From: an uncultured Bacteroides sp.
GTDB lineage: Bacteria > Bacteroidota > Bacteroidia > Bacteroidales > Bacteroidaceae
Length of the DNA stretch: 14,690 nt
Assembly: GCA_900544075.1 (NCBI GenBank)
Contig: UQTJ01000059.1
Location: 1 to 14,690 of the forward strand
Direction: 5' to 3'
The number at the start of each line of letters is the position of its first letter. Within the stretch, counting starts at the first letter, position 1. Below, piece after piece: positions 8,738 through 14,680 of this stretch. Position numbers and translations under genes: made by a program. The notes beneath the pieces are model-generated. The model was given only the letters and a program-made list of their open reading frames with translations, searched no databases and was not told the origin of the DNA.

Positions 8738-8937
8738 CCAAATGGTTGGTATAAGTGGTAAAAGAACTGCCTGGATGAGAAAAAAGACTGTTGCAAGGTA
8801 TAACTTATCCTGATTGACGGGGATTATGACCTAGCGACAAGTTCAGCAATGTATGCCTGGCATCTGAACATGCACCTTAATAATTGCAAGACGTAAGTAA
8901 TGCAGCCGAATGATAGCTGCCCAGTTGGCATCCTGCC
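8738..8937. other. Non-coding spacer between rteA promoter and repeat block A
   Basis: No credible gene is present. After about 20 bp still similar to the second promoter copy, the sequence is unlike the equivalent interval near 13066-13128. No tetQ remnant was recognised. A 76-codon open frame on the minus strand (8824-9054) spans this spacer and the repeat; it is a by-product of the repeat. Confidence 0.5.
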
Positions 8938-9107
8938 ACCGGAGCCACCAGCCTTGAAACTGGCGAAAAAGGAAATGCCGCTTTCTCTTTTTCGCCGGGC
9001 ACATACTTCGCTGCCGATGGAAACAGGTTTAAGCCAGTTTGGATGTATATACAAAAGGACGGACTAAACTTACGGGAGTGGGCAGCAATAATGATGTAAT
9101 CCGGTGT
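8938..9107 (-). repeat. 170-bp dispersed repeat block, copy A
   Basis: This block is about 96% identical, without gaps, to 13129-13298 (offset 4191 bp); one difference falls at 9060 and the other six at about 9082-9098. It contains a strong hairpin: GGCGAAAAAG (8962-8971) with CTTTTTCGCC (8987-8996), extended inward by GAAA/TTTC. Neither strand has a T-tract after it, so it is not a clear terminator. It separates the end of the immunity array from the rteAB promoter. Confidence 0.85.
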
Positions 9108-9131
9108 TCCATATCCAATATATTTTTCAAA

Positions 9132-9590
9132 TTATCTTCGACTCCAATATCCCAAAAGCTTACTGAACAGTATCATCGTAACCAGATACAATACTATTAT
9201 GCCGTTTATCTCAGCAAAAAACACTAAGGCATCTGCCGTAGGAACACTTTCGTATGTATTTTCGGTTAGATACCTGCCTTCATATCCTGAATAGATGAAA
9301 TAATACTCGCATGTTTTATATATACCATTGAATAGCAATAGCATAATGGCAGACAATCTGAATTTATTATGACGCAGAAACAAGTGGAAGGAAAGGTCAA
9401 GGAATACGAACAATACACAGATTACTACAAAACCAATCAATGCCATCAATCCGTCCGCCGCAGCTCCCGGACCATCATTAACTTCAGTTATGCTCATTAA
9501 TTGGTTTGGCTCTATCAAGACAATGGCAAACATAAGTAAGTATATTACCCATGCAATCAGTTGTCCAACTTTTATTTCAGCTATCTTCAT
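9132..9590 (-). CDS. Four-segment membrane protein, putative immunity protein
   Basis: A 152-residue protein I do not recognise. Hydrophobic segments lie at about 10-27, 47-70, 78-95 and 121-145, and it ends in a basic tail (YWSRR). It is the last gene of the array before repeat block A and rteA. An attC-like hairpin (9614-9660) lies directly upstream of its start. It faces the same way as the whole array and has no toxin partner. A role as an inner-membrane immunity protein against a pore-forming or membrane-directed toxin is inferred only from context and topology. Confidence 0.7.
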   Translation of the reverse strand: MKIAEIKVGQLIAWVIYLLMFAIVLIEPNQLMSITEVNDGPGAAADGLMALIGFVVICVLFVFLDLSFHLFLRHNKFRLSAIMLLLFNGIYKTCEYYFIYSGYEGRYLTENTYESVPTADALVFFAEINGIIVLYLVTMILFSKLLGYWSRR

Positions 9591-9613
9591 AATGTTTTAT
9601 CGTATATACTGAT

Positions 9614-9660
9614 TAATGGCTTGGAAAGGAATATCGTTCAAAGTTTATCTTTCCTTGTTA
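9614..9660 (-). repeat. attC-like hairpin site 1
   Basis: It begins TAATGG (9614-9619) and ends TTGTTA (9655-9660). The outer stem GGAAAG (9623-9628) pairs with CTTTCC (9649-9654). The centre carries CGTTCA, the loop motif seen in the other sites, but the inner stem is weak. The outer arms and left end (TAATGGCTTGGAAAGG) are almost identical to site 12398-12444. Confidence 0.75.
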
Positions 9661-9693
9661 GTACCTAAGTTCATAATCTCTTGAATGGTCAGC

Positions 9694-9726
9694 AAAGGGC
9701 GGTATTTTGTTGTTGAATCGCCCTTT
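9694..9726. repeat. Additional hairpin in the same gap, possible degenerate site or terminator
   Basis: AAAGGGCG (9694-9701) and CGCCCTTT (9719-9726) form a perfect 8-bp stem around 17 nt. AATGGTCAGCAAAGG just before it (9684-9698) resembles the left end of the site at 14636 (AATGGACAGAAAGG), but no closing GTTA follows. It lies 47 bp beyond the stop of the gene at 9773-10156 and may instead help end that transcript. Confidence 0.5.
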
Positions 9727-9772
9727 AAAAATCTGCATATTGTGTTTTTATACCCTTACATGAACAATGGAA

Positions 9773-10156
9773 TTAAAAGAATAATGCAAGTCCTAATAAT
9801 ACAATAAAAGGAGTAAATATGAAAAGATATGCCCATACATTGGAACTGTGTTCATACACCTTTCTTTCCATAATCTTCTCATTCCTATGTTTATACCGAT
9901 AATAAAAATAAAGGCTGCTCCATAAGGATAACATAATGGCAAGGACTATCAAAAACACATTAGCTGCATTCTTTTGCGGTGAATATTCCATTATGATATA
10001 ATAGTATATAACTGCGACGTCCACTAAATAGAATAGCAGGATTGTGGACATGATAAATGGCACATGTGTATTCAGATACATACTGGTATCCATATATCGG
10101 GTCAATACTTGAATCTTGTAAAACAAGTATTCTAATATTCTGTGAACTATATTCAT
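9773..10156 (-). CDS. Three-segment membrane protein, putative immunity protein
   Basis: A 127-residue unrecognised protein with hydrophobic segments at about 33-56, 65-87 and 107-126 and a basic loop (YRYKHRNEKIMERK) between the last two. Its start is only 12 bp after the stop of the gene at 10169-10690, with no hairpin site between them. The two are therefore probably one cassette and one functional pair, unlike the other genes, each of which stands alone. Strongly AT-rich. Function inferred from context only. Confidence 0.7.
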   Translation of the reverse strand: MNIVHRILEYLFYKIQVLTRYMDTSMYLNTHVPFIMSTILLFYLVDVAVIYYYIIMEYSPQKNAANVFLIVLAIMLSLWSSLYFYYRYKHRNEKIMERKVYEHSSNVWAYLFIFTPFIVLLGLALFF

Positions 10157-10168
10157 ATTATTGTTGTC

Positions 10169-10690
10169 TTATAAGCTTTTGAGTAATATATAGAACGTTG
10201 CAAACTGTATAATTATGGAAATCACATAGATACCATAATATTGCACATATTTTCTCTCTTTGTCGAATTGCTTGAAATACTTTCTGTATTTGTCCTTCTT
10301 GAACAAGAGATGATTATTGATACGATATACTAATACCCCGAGAACTACCCATAGTAGTAAAAAAAGAAAATCCGATTCTAATACAGTTATCAATAAAGTT
10401 TTTATTCTTGAAAACTGAATGCCGATAATACATATAACGGCAATTATCCAAAGGCTGATACGATATACAGAAATAATAGCCAAGACTGAAATCCATGTAT
10501 TAATACCTTTATCTGCCGCATCAGCCTCTATCTTTTTACTAATTGATATAATACGATTTATATAATTATTATTCCATTTCTTTAATCCAAGCCAATAAAA
10601 GGGATTAATAAGTCTGTACAAAAAATAGAATAGTATTTTATATGCACAATAATAAATCATATTATAGTATTTCTCCATCAAATCTTTCAT
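10169..10690 (-). CDS. Membrane protein, first gene of a two-gene cassette
   Basis: A 173-residue protein from the ATG at 10688-10690; the frame extends ten codons further to a TTG at 10720, but that extension lies in the intergenic repeat remnant and is unlikely to be translated. Hydrophobic segments at about 66-92, 105-123 and 150-171 follow an amphipathic, aromatic-rich N-terminal region (about 1-45) and a charged stretch (KKIEADAADK, 52-61). A lysine-rich loop (KKDKYRKYFKQFDKERK) separates the last two segments. No family was recognised. Its tight spacing to the downstream membrane protein suggests they act together. Confidence 0.7.
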   Translation of the reverse strand: MKDLMEKYYNMIYYCAYKILFYFLYRLINPFYWLGLKKWNNNYINRIISISKKIEADAADKGINTWISVLAIISVYRISLWIIAVICIIGIQFSRIKTLLITVLESDFLFLLLWVVLGVLVYRINNHLLFKKDKYRKYFKQFDKERKYVQYYGIYVISIIIQFATFYILLKSL

Positions 10691-10717
10691 TCCGCTGTTT
10701 TTTTGTGTATGTGAGAA

Positions 10718-10752
10718 CAATGTATTTAGTTGCCATCTCGATTTTGTTATAA
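10718..10752 (-). repeat. Degenerate attC-like site
   Basis: The gap before the gene at 10760 keeps the right end of the site family (TTTTGTTATAAACT at 10742-10755, compare 13348-13360), while the left end CAATGT only resembles TAATGG and no clear stem forms. Probably a decayed site. Confidence 0.35.
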
Positions 10753-10759
10753 ACTTAAT

Positions 10760-11137
10760 TTATCTATGGATATAATAATCTTTAAGCAGAAACGGAAGGA
10801 TAAACCAGCTTATTGTACCTATTACAGAAATAGCAACAAAAAACCAACTTTTCTTGTTGTTGCTGTTATTCCTGTAGTGATTGTCCCACCTTCGGTATCT
10901 TTTTGTGTCTTCCCAAAATACAATTTCATTTATAAACATAAATAAAAGAGAAACACATATATAAACAACGATTTTGTTCTCATTAATAAAATGAAATGGT
11001 GCTATCAGCAGCATTATCAATGCGATAAATGGAAAATAGAAAAACAATCCGCCGATGTAATTTCCGGCTCGCCCATATCCAAGTAATCCCCAGAAAAAAT
11101 ACTTGATTGTAAAATACCAATAGATATACCAGTTCAT
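10760..11137 (-). CDS. Three-segment membrane protein, putative immunity protein
   Basis: A 125-residue unrecognised protein. An aromatic N-terminus (MNWYIYWYFTIKYFFWG) precedes hydrophobic segments at about 28-49, 55-75 and 97-118, with a basic, asparagine-rich loop (DTKRYRRWDNHYRNNSNNKK, about 77-96) before the last. Very AT-rich, like its neighbours. It is bounded by an attC-like site upstream (11160-11205) and a degenerate one downstream (10718-10752), so it forms a single-gene cassette. Inner-membrane immunity function is an inference from topology and position. Confidence 0.7.
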   Translation of the reverse strand: MNWYIYWYFTIKYFFWGLLGYGRAGNYIGGLFFYFPFIALIMLLIAPFHFINENKIVVYICVSLLFMFINEIVFWEDTKRYRRWDNHYRNNSNNKKSWFFVAISVIGTISWFILPFLLKDYYIHR

Positions 11138-11159
11138 AATGTTAATCTCAAATTGTTTA

Positions 11160-11205
11160 TAATGGGTTGCAGCTTGCCGCCGTTAGGCGGTACAGGTGCT
11201 TGTTA
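11160..11205 (-). repeat. attC-like hairpin site 4
   Basis: It starts TAATGG (11160-11165) and ends CTTGTTA (11199-11205). The inner stem is GCCGCC with GGCGGT around a GTTA loop (about 11176-11191), with a short outer AGC/GCT pairing. GC-rich where other members are AT-rich, yet the layout is the same. Confidence 0.75.
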
Positions 11206-11213
11206 CCGATTTT

Positions 11214-11765
11214 TTACGAACATTGCCAAAATCCTGCGATTATTTCATTGGTTATATGATGCTTATACAGGTATAATGCTCCATATCCGAAAGGATAACT
11301 GCCAATGAGAACATCATCATTATAACCATCCTCGTCTATTGACAAGAAAAAAGAAAAGCCCTGTTGCTCTAATTCTTTATAATAGAATTCTTCATCTTGA
11401 ATCAAAGAAGGGGTACCACCTATTTTTACAAGTATATTTTCACTATCCTTATCTTCTGAATATTCACTAATAGAACACATTCTTAAATTAGCGTTTCGTC
11501 TTTCTACACAATTACCAATTTCAGAAAATTCATGCTCTACTATTTTTACTGCTATTGAAGGATATATATTATTGTCTATAAGAGTGTTATAGTCTTGATG
11601 AATCAAGATGGAAAGCATAGTATTCTCCTTTTCAGGATGTACTAATGTTGCATAGAATTTATAATCGCAGGAGATTTGTTCTTCTATACATTTAGGAGGA
11701 TTACCACCAATCCTGCCTTTTACATTCTTATCGAATGGAATACATTTGGCATATCGTTCGTTCAT
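11214..11765 (-). CDS. DUF1963 (YwqG)-like protein, putative immunity protein
   Basis: A 183-residue soluble protein from the ATG at 11763-11765, preceded by AAAGAAAG. An open extension to a GTG at 11828 would run through the attC-like site and is rejected. The motif KIGGTPSLIQDEEFYYKE (about 114-131), followed by FSFFLSIDEDGY and GYGALYLY, matches the G-G-x-P...IQ...FLLQID...G.G.LY pattern of DUF1963/YwqG proteins. A second RIGGNPP occurs at 18-24, so the protein may contain the expected internal duplication. DUF1963 proteins are often found beside polymorphic toxins, by recollection. No toxin is adjacent here. Family call is moderately sure; the immunity role is inferred. Confidence 0.7.
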   Translation of the reverse strand: MNERYAKCIPFDKNVKGRIGGNPPKCIEEQISCDYKFYATLVHPEKENTMLSILIHQDYNTLIDNNIYPSIAVKIVEHEFSEIGNCVERRNANLRMCSISEYSEDKDSENILVKIGGTPSLIQDEEFYYKELEQQGFSFFLSIDEDGYNDDVLIGSYPFGYGALYLYKHHITNEIIAGFWQCS

Positions 11766-11791
11766 ACTTTCTTTGTTTTTATTATTATCGA

Positions 11792-11837
11792 TAATGGCTA
11801 AGCGGGGAACGCTGTTAAGCGTTATCACGCTTTGTTA
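11792..11837 (-). repeat. attC-like hairpin site 5
   Basis: TAATGG (11792-11797) to GTTA (11834-11837). The outer stem AAGCG pairs with CGCTT, and the inner stem AACGCT pairs perfectly with AGCGTT around a GTTA loop, with an unpaired ATCA on the 3' side between the two stems. The best-formed member of the family. It shares its right half with the site at 13309-13355. Confidence 0.8.
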
Positions 11838-11846
11838 CCAACTTTA

Positions 11847-12383
11847 TTATTCACTTTCAGCAGCTTCTTGAAGATATTCTTCAATATCTTCAGAGTTGTT
11901 TAGCTCCAAAGCTCTCTGCACATTTGAAGCATCAGGCGGCATTAATTCTACATTTATCAAAATACTCTTGCGTGATTGATTTTGTGCAAAAAGTCCTTCT
12001 TTGTCCAAGATTGACATTGCTTTCACCATAGCAGTTAGCCTGACATCAAGCTCCTTTCCCCAATCTTCATCATTCAAACTATCAATATTCGCCCGATGTT
12101 CAAAGAGATGTTTTACATCACTAAAATATTCGTCGTAGCCAAAAGCATAATATGGCGAATCTGCATAAGACCATTTTATACTTTGTGCATATGTTTCAGA
12201 GTTCGATTGTATTACTCTGCCCAATGCTTCCCACGACCATGCAGAAATGACAGGAGCAAAACCTTCACCTGTCGTCAGAAGCGCACAATAATAAAAATGT
12301 TCGCCATTGCTAAACAACTTTTGGAAAGCCATTCTTGCGGCTTTTGTTATGGCTGCTATAAGTATTTCTGTTTCTTTATTCAT
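11847..12383 (-). CDS. DUF4303-like protein, putative immunity protein
   Basis: A 178-residue soluble, acidic protein. The N-terminal helix (about 3-25), then HFYYCALLTTGEGFAPVISAWS (29-50), then IKWSYADSPYYAFGYDEYFSD (68-88) match the F.ya.l.t......p...n...........W...dspy pattern of DUF4303 proteins, a family common among small single-gene immunity-type loci. The C-terminal acidic helix (NNSEDIEEYLQEAAESE) ends the protein. Attachment-like sites lie on both sides (11792-11837 downstream, 12398-12444 upstream), so this is a clean one-gene cassette. The target toxin is unknown. Confidence 0.75.
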   Translation of the reverse strand: MNKETEILIAAITKAARMAFQKLFSNGEHFYYCALLTTGEGFAPVISAWSWEALGRVIQSNSETYAQSIKWSYADSPYYAFGYDEYFSDVKHLFEHRANIDSLNDEDWGKELDVRLTAMVKAMSILDKEGLFAQNQSRKSILINVELMPPDASNVQRALELNNSEDIEEYLQEAAESE

Positions 12384-12397
12384 AAAACAATTGTTGG

Positions 12398-12444
12398 TAA
12401 TGGCTTGGAAAGGAACACCGTTTAGGAGTTACCTTTCCTTGTTA
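12398..12444 (-). repeat. attC-like hairpin site 6
   Basis: TAATGG (12398-12403) to TTGTTA. The outer stem GGAAAGG pairs with CCTTTCC. The inner stem AAC-a-CC pairs with GG-a-GTT around GTTTA, with matched single-base interruptions. Outer arms match site 9614-9660 closely while the inner arms differ. Confidence 0.8.
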
Positions 12445-12454
12445 ATAATTATTC

Positions 12455-12919
12455 TCACACAGAAGTTGCATTGATTTCTATTATATCACAATGGCTTATA
12501 CTGTGTTTTTTAATGATAGACAGAGCTTTTTCACTAACGATCAATTCTCTAAGCTTATAAGTATAGAAGTCCTGCAAACTATTATCTAATTCATCAAATG
12601 AATTAATATTGTTTACAGGAACTAATCTCTTAAAATTAGGTAATTCTTCCTTATGATGAAATTCTAAGAAGTCATCTGATACAGATACTTTCATATCCTG
12701 AAAGATACATCCAGTCAATTTACGTTCAATAATGTCATTCGTCAACTGTTCAGACACTATAAATGTAGGGGTTGTAGTTAGAAGTTCATCTCCCAACCAT
12801 CCATCAAATTCATAATCTAAGAAAGTAATCTCTTTAATTCGTCCTTCTTCAGTATAAATGATTTGACTTTCTTTACCTATACCTCCAGCAACTTCTGGTT
12901 CTAACTTATAATATTTCAT
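12455..12919 (-). CDS. Imm11/Imm43-like immunity protein
   Basis: A 154-residue soluble protein from the ATG at 12917-12919. The frame is open upstream to 13195, but that 92-codon extension only translates the promoter and repeat block B, so the internal start is chosen. The order of motifs, FDGWLGDELLTTTPTFIVSEQL (about 38-59) then LTGCIFQDMKVSVSDDF (68-84) and LPNFKRLVP (93-101), resembles the 'p...iVSe.l...l...gltG..f..v' layout of Imm11/Imm43-type immunity proteins of polymorphic toxin systems. The subfamily cannot be settled by eye. It is the first gene after promoter 13017-13046, with a leader of about 90 nt, so it should be among the best expressed of the left array segment. Confidence 0.7.
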   Translation of the reverse strand: MKYYKLEPEVAGGIGKESQIIYTEEGRIKEITFLDYEFDGWLGDELLTTTPTFIVSEQLTNDIIERKLTGCIFQDMKVSVSDDFLEFHHKEELPNFKRLVPVNNINSFDELDNSLQDFYTYKLRELIVSEKALSIIKKHSISHCDIIEINATSV

Positions 12920-13016
12920 CTTATAATTATTAATGTATTGATAACAACACCTGTCAGGAATCGGACATTCCACTAATCCGAGCCATGCGGGACATATATC
13001 CTGACCTCCATGCCCC

Positions 13017-13046
13017 CAAAGGTACGAAAAGAATCGGAGAAACAAA
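13017..13046 (-). promoter_or_regulatory. Internal array promoter (copy B of the repeated promoter)
   Basis: On the minus strand, TTTG (13043-13046) is followed after 18 nt by TACCTTTG (13017-13024). The surrounding 48 bp match the rteA promoter region with about six differences. It points into the immunity genes from 12919 leftwards. Confidence 0.7.
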
Positions 13047-13074
13047 CCGAATGGTTTGGAAAAGTCGCAAAAGA

Positions 13075-13127
13075 GTTGGCGGAAGGGGAAGAAAGGCTGT
13101 AGGCATCCTGCCATTTCCCCCGCCAAC
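13075..13127. repeat. Hairpin between promoter B and block B
   Basis: GTTGGCGG (13075-13082) pairs perfectly with CCGCCAAC (13120-13127), and after an AA bulge GGGAA pairs with TTCCC. The corresponding interval upstream of rteA has a different sequence and no such stem. On the minus strand it lies just upstream of the promoter. Confidence 0.65.
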
Positions 13128-13128
13128 C

Positions 13129-13298
13129 ACCGGAGCCACCAGCCTTGAAACTGGCGAAAAAGGAAATGCCGCTTTCTCTTTTTCGCCGGGCACATACTTC
13201 GCTGCCGATGGAAACAGGTTTAAGCCAGTTTGGATGTATATACAAAAGGATGGACTAAACTTACGGGAGTGGATAGCAATCGGGATGCAATCCGGTGT
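13129..13298 (-). repeat. 170-bp dispersed repeat block, copy B
   Basis: The second copy of the block at 8938-9107, in the same orientation, about 96% identical. The internal hairpin is at 13153-13187. It sits between the array segment to its right (genes 14186 and 13360) and the promoter that starts the left segment. The two copies are direct repeats about 4.2 kb apart, able in principle to recombine. Confidence 0.85.
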
Positions 13299-13308
13299 GC
13301 TGGATTTG

Positions 13309-13355
13309 ATAATAATTCAACAGGGAACGCTGTAAGCGTTATCACGCTTTATTAT
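13309..13355 (-). repeat. attC-like site with hybrid ends (site 7)
   Basis: The inner stem AACGCT/AGCGTT and the following ATCACGCTTT equal those of site 11792-11837. The left end is ATAATAA (13309-13315) instead of TAATGG and the right end TTATTAT (13349-13355) instead of TTTGTTA, and these two new ends pair with each other. It lies immediately beside repeat block B. Confidence 0.6.
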
Positions 13356-13359
13356 AAAC

Positions 13360-14109
13360 TCAATTTATTTTACATGATTGGCTTTTATTTACCCACCATT
13401 CCTGTTCTTCCACTTCACGAGCCTTTTGTATCTCGTCCGTTGTCAGATGCTCATTGTGATAGGCATTATATAGATTTTCCCAACCATTCTTACGATATTT
13501 CGGTGATACAACCCATTCGCCTGCATCATTAAACAGGCAAAAGTTTGCAGGAGTATCTGGTATAATCTCATCTGCCCAAGAACAGACTTTTGTCAGTCCC
13601 CTTGCGGATTTCCACTTGCCCCGATATTCAGATAAGTTCAATTTCAGTTCTGCTATTTCATTCCGTCCTTTCTCTATTTGTTGTCCGCTCATCCGATACC
13701 CTTGCTTGAATGAACCGGAGAATGTACCGCTATATCGTTTATCTCCGTATTCCGCAAACGAATAATGCCCGTATATGAAACCGTCCACTTCCGTATATTC
13801 ACTTTTTATCATTTGAGAACAGGAAGAAATGCTATCTATACAAACCTTTCCTCTAAACGGACAGATTACGGATAGTCGGGTACGACTGACACCCTTTATC
13901 TCATATTCTCTACTATTCATTTTCCGGACTTCGGTAATATGAATGTCAATTCGGCTACAATCTTCTCCTAATATGCCAATCATGTTTGAATTGTCAAACA
14001 AGCTCGAAAGGTCTTGCTGCAAAATATCCACTTTGTGATTTTGGGGATAAGCCGCTCCACAAAACCAAAAGAGTAAAAAGATACTGATATAGTATATTTT
14101 CTGTTTCAT
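13360..14109 (-). CDS. Exported protein of unknown family, putative periplasmic immunity protein
   Basis: A 249-residue protein with a typical Sec signal peptide: K/Q-rich start, hydrophobic core at about 6-20, likely cleavage near AAYPQ (19-23). The mature part is soluble. A middle section (about 110-150) is rich in Tyr, Gly and Ser, with YGHYSFAEYGDKRYSGTFSGSFKQGYRMSG resembling MORN-like or beta-meander repeats. The last third contains a Trp-rich region (WKSARG, CSWADEI, EWVVSPKYRKNGWENLY). No family recognised. It lies in a one-gene cassette between sites 13309-13355 and 14128-14176. A periplasmic location would suit defence against toxins delivered to or acting in the periplasm, which is inference. 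Confidence 0.7.
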   Translation of the reverse strand: MKQKIYYISIFLLFWFCGAAYPQNHKVDILQQDLSSLFDNSNMIGILGEDCSRIDIHITEVRKMNSREYEIKGVSRTRLSVICPFRGKVCIDSISSCSQMIKSEYTEVDGFIYGHYSFAEYGDKRYSGTFSGSFKQGYRMSGQQIEKGRNEIAELKLNLSEYRGKWKSARGLTKVCSWADEIIPDTPANFCLFNDAGEWVVSPKYRKNGWENLYNAYHNEHLTTDEIQKAREVEEQEWWVNKSQSCKIN

Positions 14110-14127
14110 ATTTTACATTACTGTTTA

Positions 14128-14176
14128 TAATGGTCGTTTGACAAGGAACGGCGTAAGACGTTATCTTTTCTCGTTA
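14128..14176 (-). repeat. attC-like hairpin site 8
   Basis: TAATGG (14128-14133) to CGTTA (14172-14176). The inner stem AACG/CGTT has a GTAA loop region, and a short outer AAGG/CTTTT pairing includes a G-T pair. The stem is weaker than in sites 5 and 6, but ends and spacing are conserved. Confidence 0.7.
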
Positions 14177-14185
14177 ATAATACAT

Positions 14186-14620
14186 TTATAGCTCCTTAAA
14201 AGTTATATCATCCGACACTCCCAGTTCTTTCCGTTTGACTTCAAAATCCGTTTTACTGAAAGCCCCGAATTTGTTTTCTTGCGCTTCCCATGCTTCTTGC
14301 GTGTTATTTACGGGAATGATGTAATATTCTGTCGTATTCTTGTCATAACGCTGCATGGATATGCCCATGCTGTCCTTCAAAGCACGATATGCCTTGACCA
14401 GAATAAAATCATCGTCATATCCCACTGCGTAAACACTCGCTCCGGTTATTCCCATATAAGGCGCATCATTATCGTTTTGTCGGTGATAACACACATCCAT
14501 ATCTTCTTTGGTATCTACCGCTATCAAATAATAGTTCCCTGTAAGATGCCGTTCATATACAAACTCGCAACTTTGCATTAGGGACAACAATAAAAGGAGT
14601 AATGATATAACTGTTTTCAT
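14186..14620 (-). CDS. Lipoprotein, DUF3997-like, putative immunity protein
   Basis: A 144-residue lipoprotein: the leucine-rich signal ends in the lipobox LMQSC with lipidation at C18. The mature part reads GNYYLIAVDTKEDMDVCYHR, then ITGASVYAVGYDDDFILVKAYRA and TEYYIIPVN. This matches the pattern of small DUF3997-type lipoproteins (a Y.l......i........VGYD..FII.K motif), a family I recall but could not check. It lies between sites 14128-14176 and 14636-14680, so it is a one-gene cassette. Surface or periplasmic display fits an immunity role, which is inferred. Confidence 0.72.
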   Translation of the reverse strand: MKTVISLLLLLLSLMQSCEFVYERHLTGNYYLIAVDTKEDMDVCYHRQNDNDAPYMGITGASVYAVGYDDDFILVKAYRALKDSMGISMQRYDKNTTEYYIIPVNNTQEAWEAQENKFGAFSKTDFEVKRKELGVSDDITFKEL

Positions 14621-14635
14621 GTGCTCAATTATTAT

Positions 14636-14680
14636 TAATGGACAGAAAGGAGCATCGTCAGATGCTATCTTTCGTCGTTA
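14636..14680 (-). repeat. attC-like hairpin site 9
   Basis: TAATGG (14636-14641) to CGTTA (14676-14680). The outer stem GAAAG pairs with CTTTC. The inner stem AGCATC pairs perfectly with GATGCT around GTCA, with an unpaired AT between the stems on the 3' side. Its presence at the right edge indicates that the array goes on beyond the window. Confidence 0.8.

Noticed and set aside
8738..8937. Remnant of tetQ upstream of rteA
   Set aside because: No stretch translating to a TetQ-like C-terminus was seen in any frame.
8962..8996. Intrinsic terminator in the repeat block
   Set aside because: The stem is strong, but neither strand has a T-tract after it, so it is recorded only as part of the repeat.
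8824..9054. Minus-strand open frame in repeat block A, and its counterpart at 12973-13245
   Set aside because: Identical only where the DNA repeat is identical, diverging at once outside it; no family, no start signals, and the DNA shows hairpin conservation instead.
11766..11828. Longer start (GTG at 11828) for the DUF1963-like gene
   Set aside because: The extra 21 codons cross the attC-like site; the ATG at 11763-11765 has a purine-rich leader.
12920..13195. 92-residue N-terminal extension of the Imm11/Imm43-like gene
   Set aside because: It translates a promoter and a dispersed repeat; the family-like part begins at the ATG at 12917-12919.
9614..14680. CRISPR array
   Set aside because: The repeated units are separated by whole genes of unequal size, not by short spacers, and the repeats conserve structure more than sequence.
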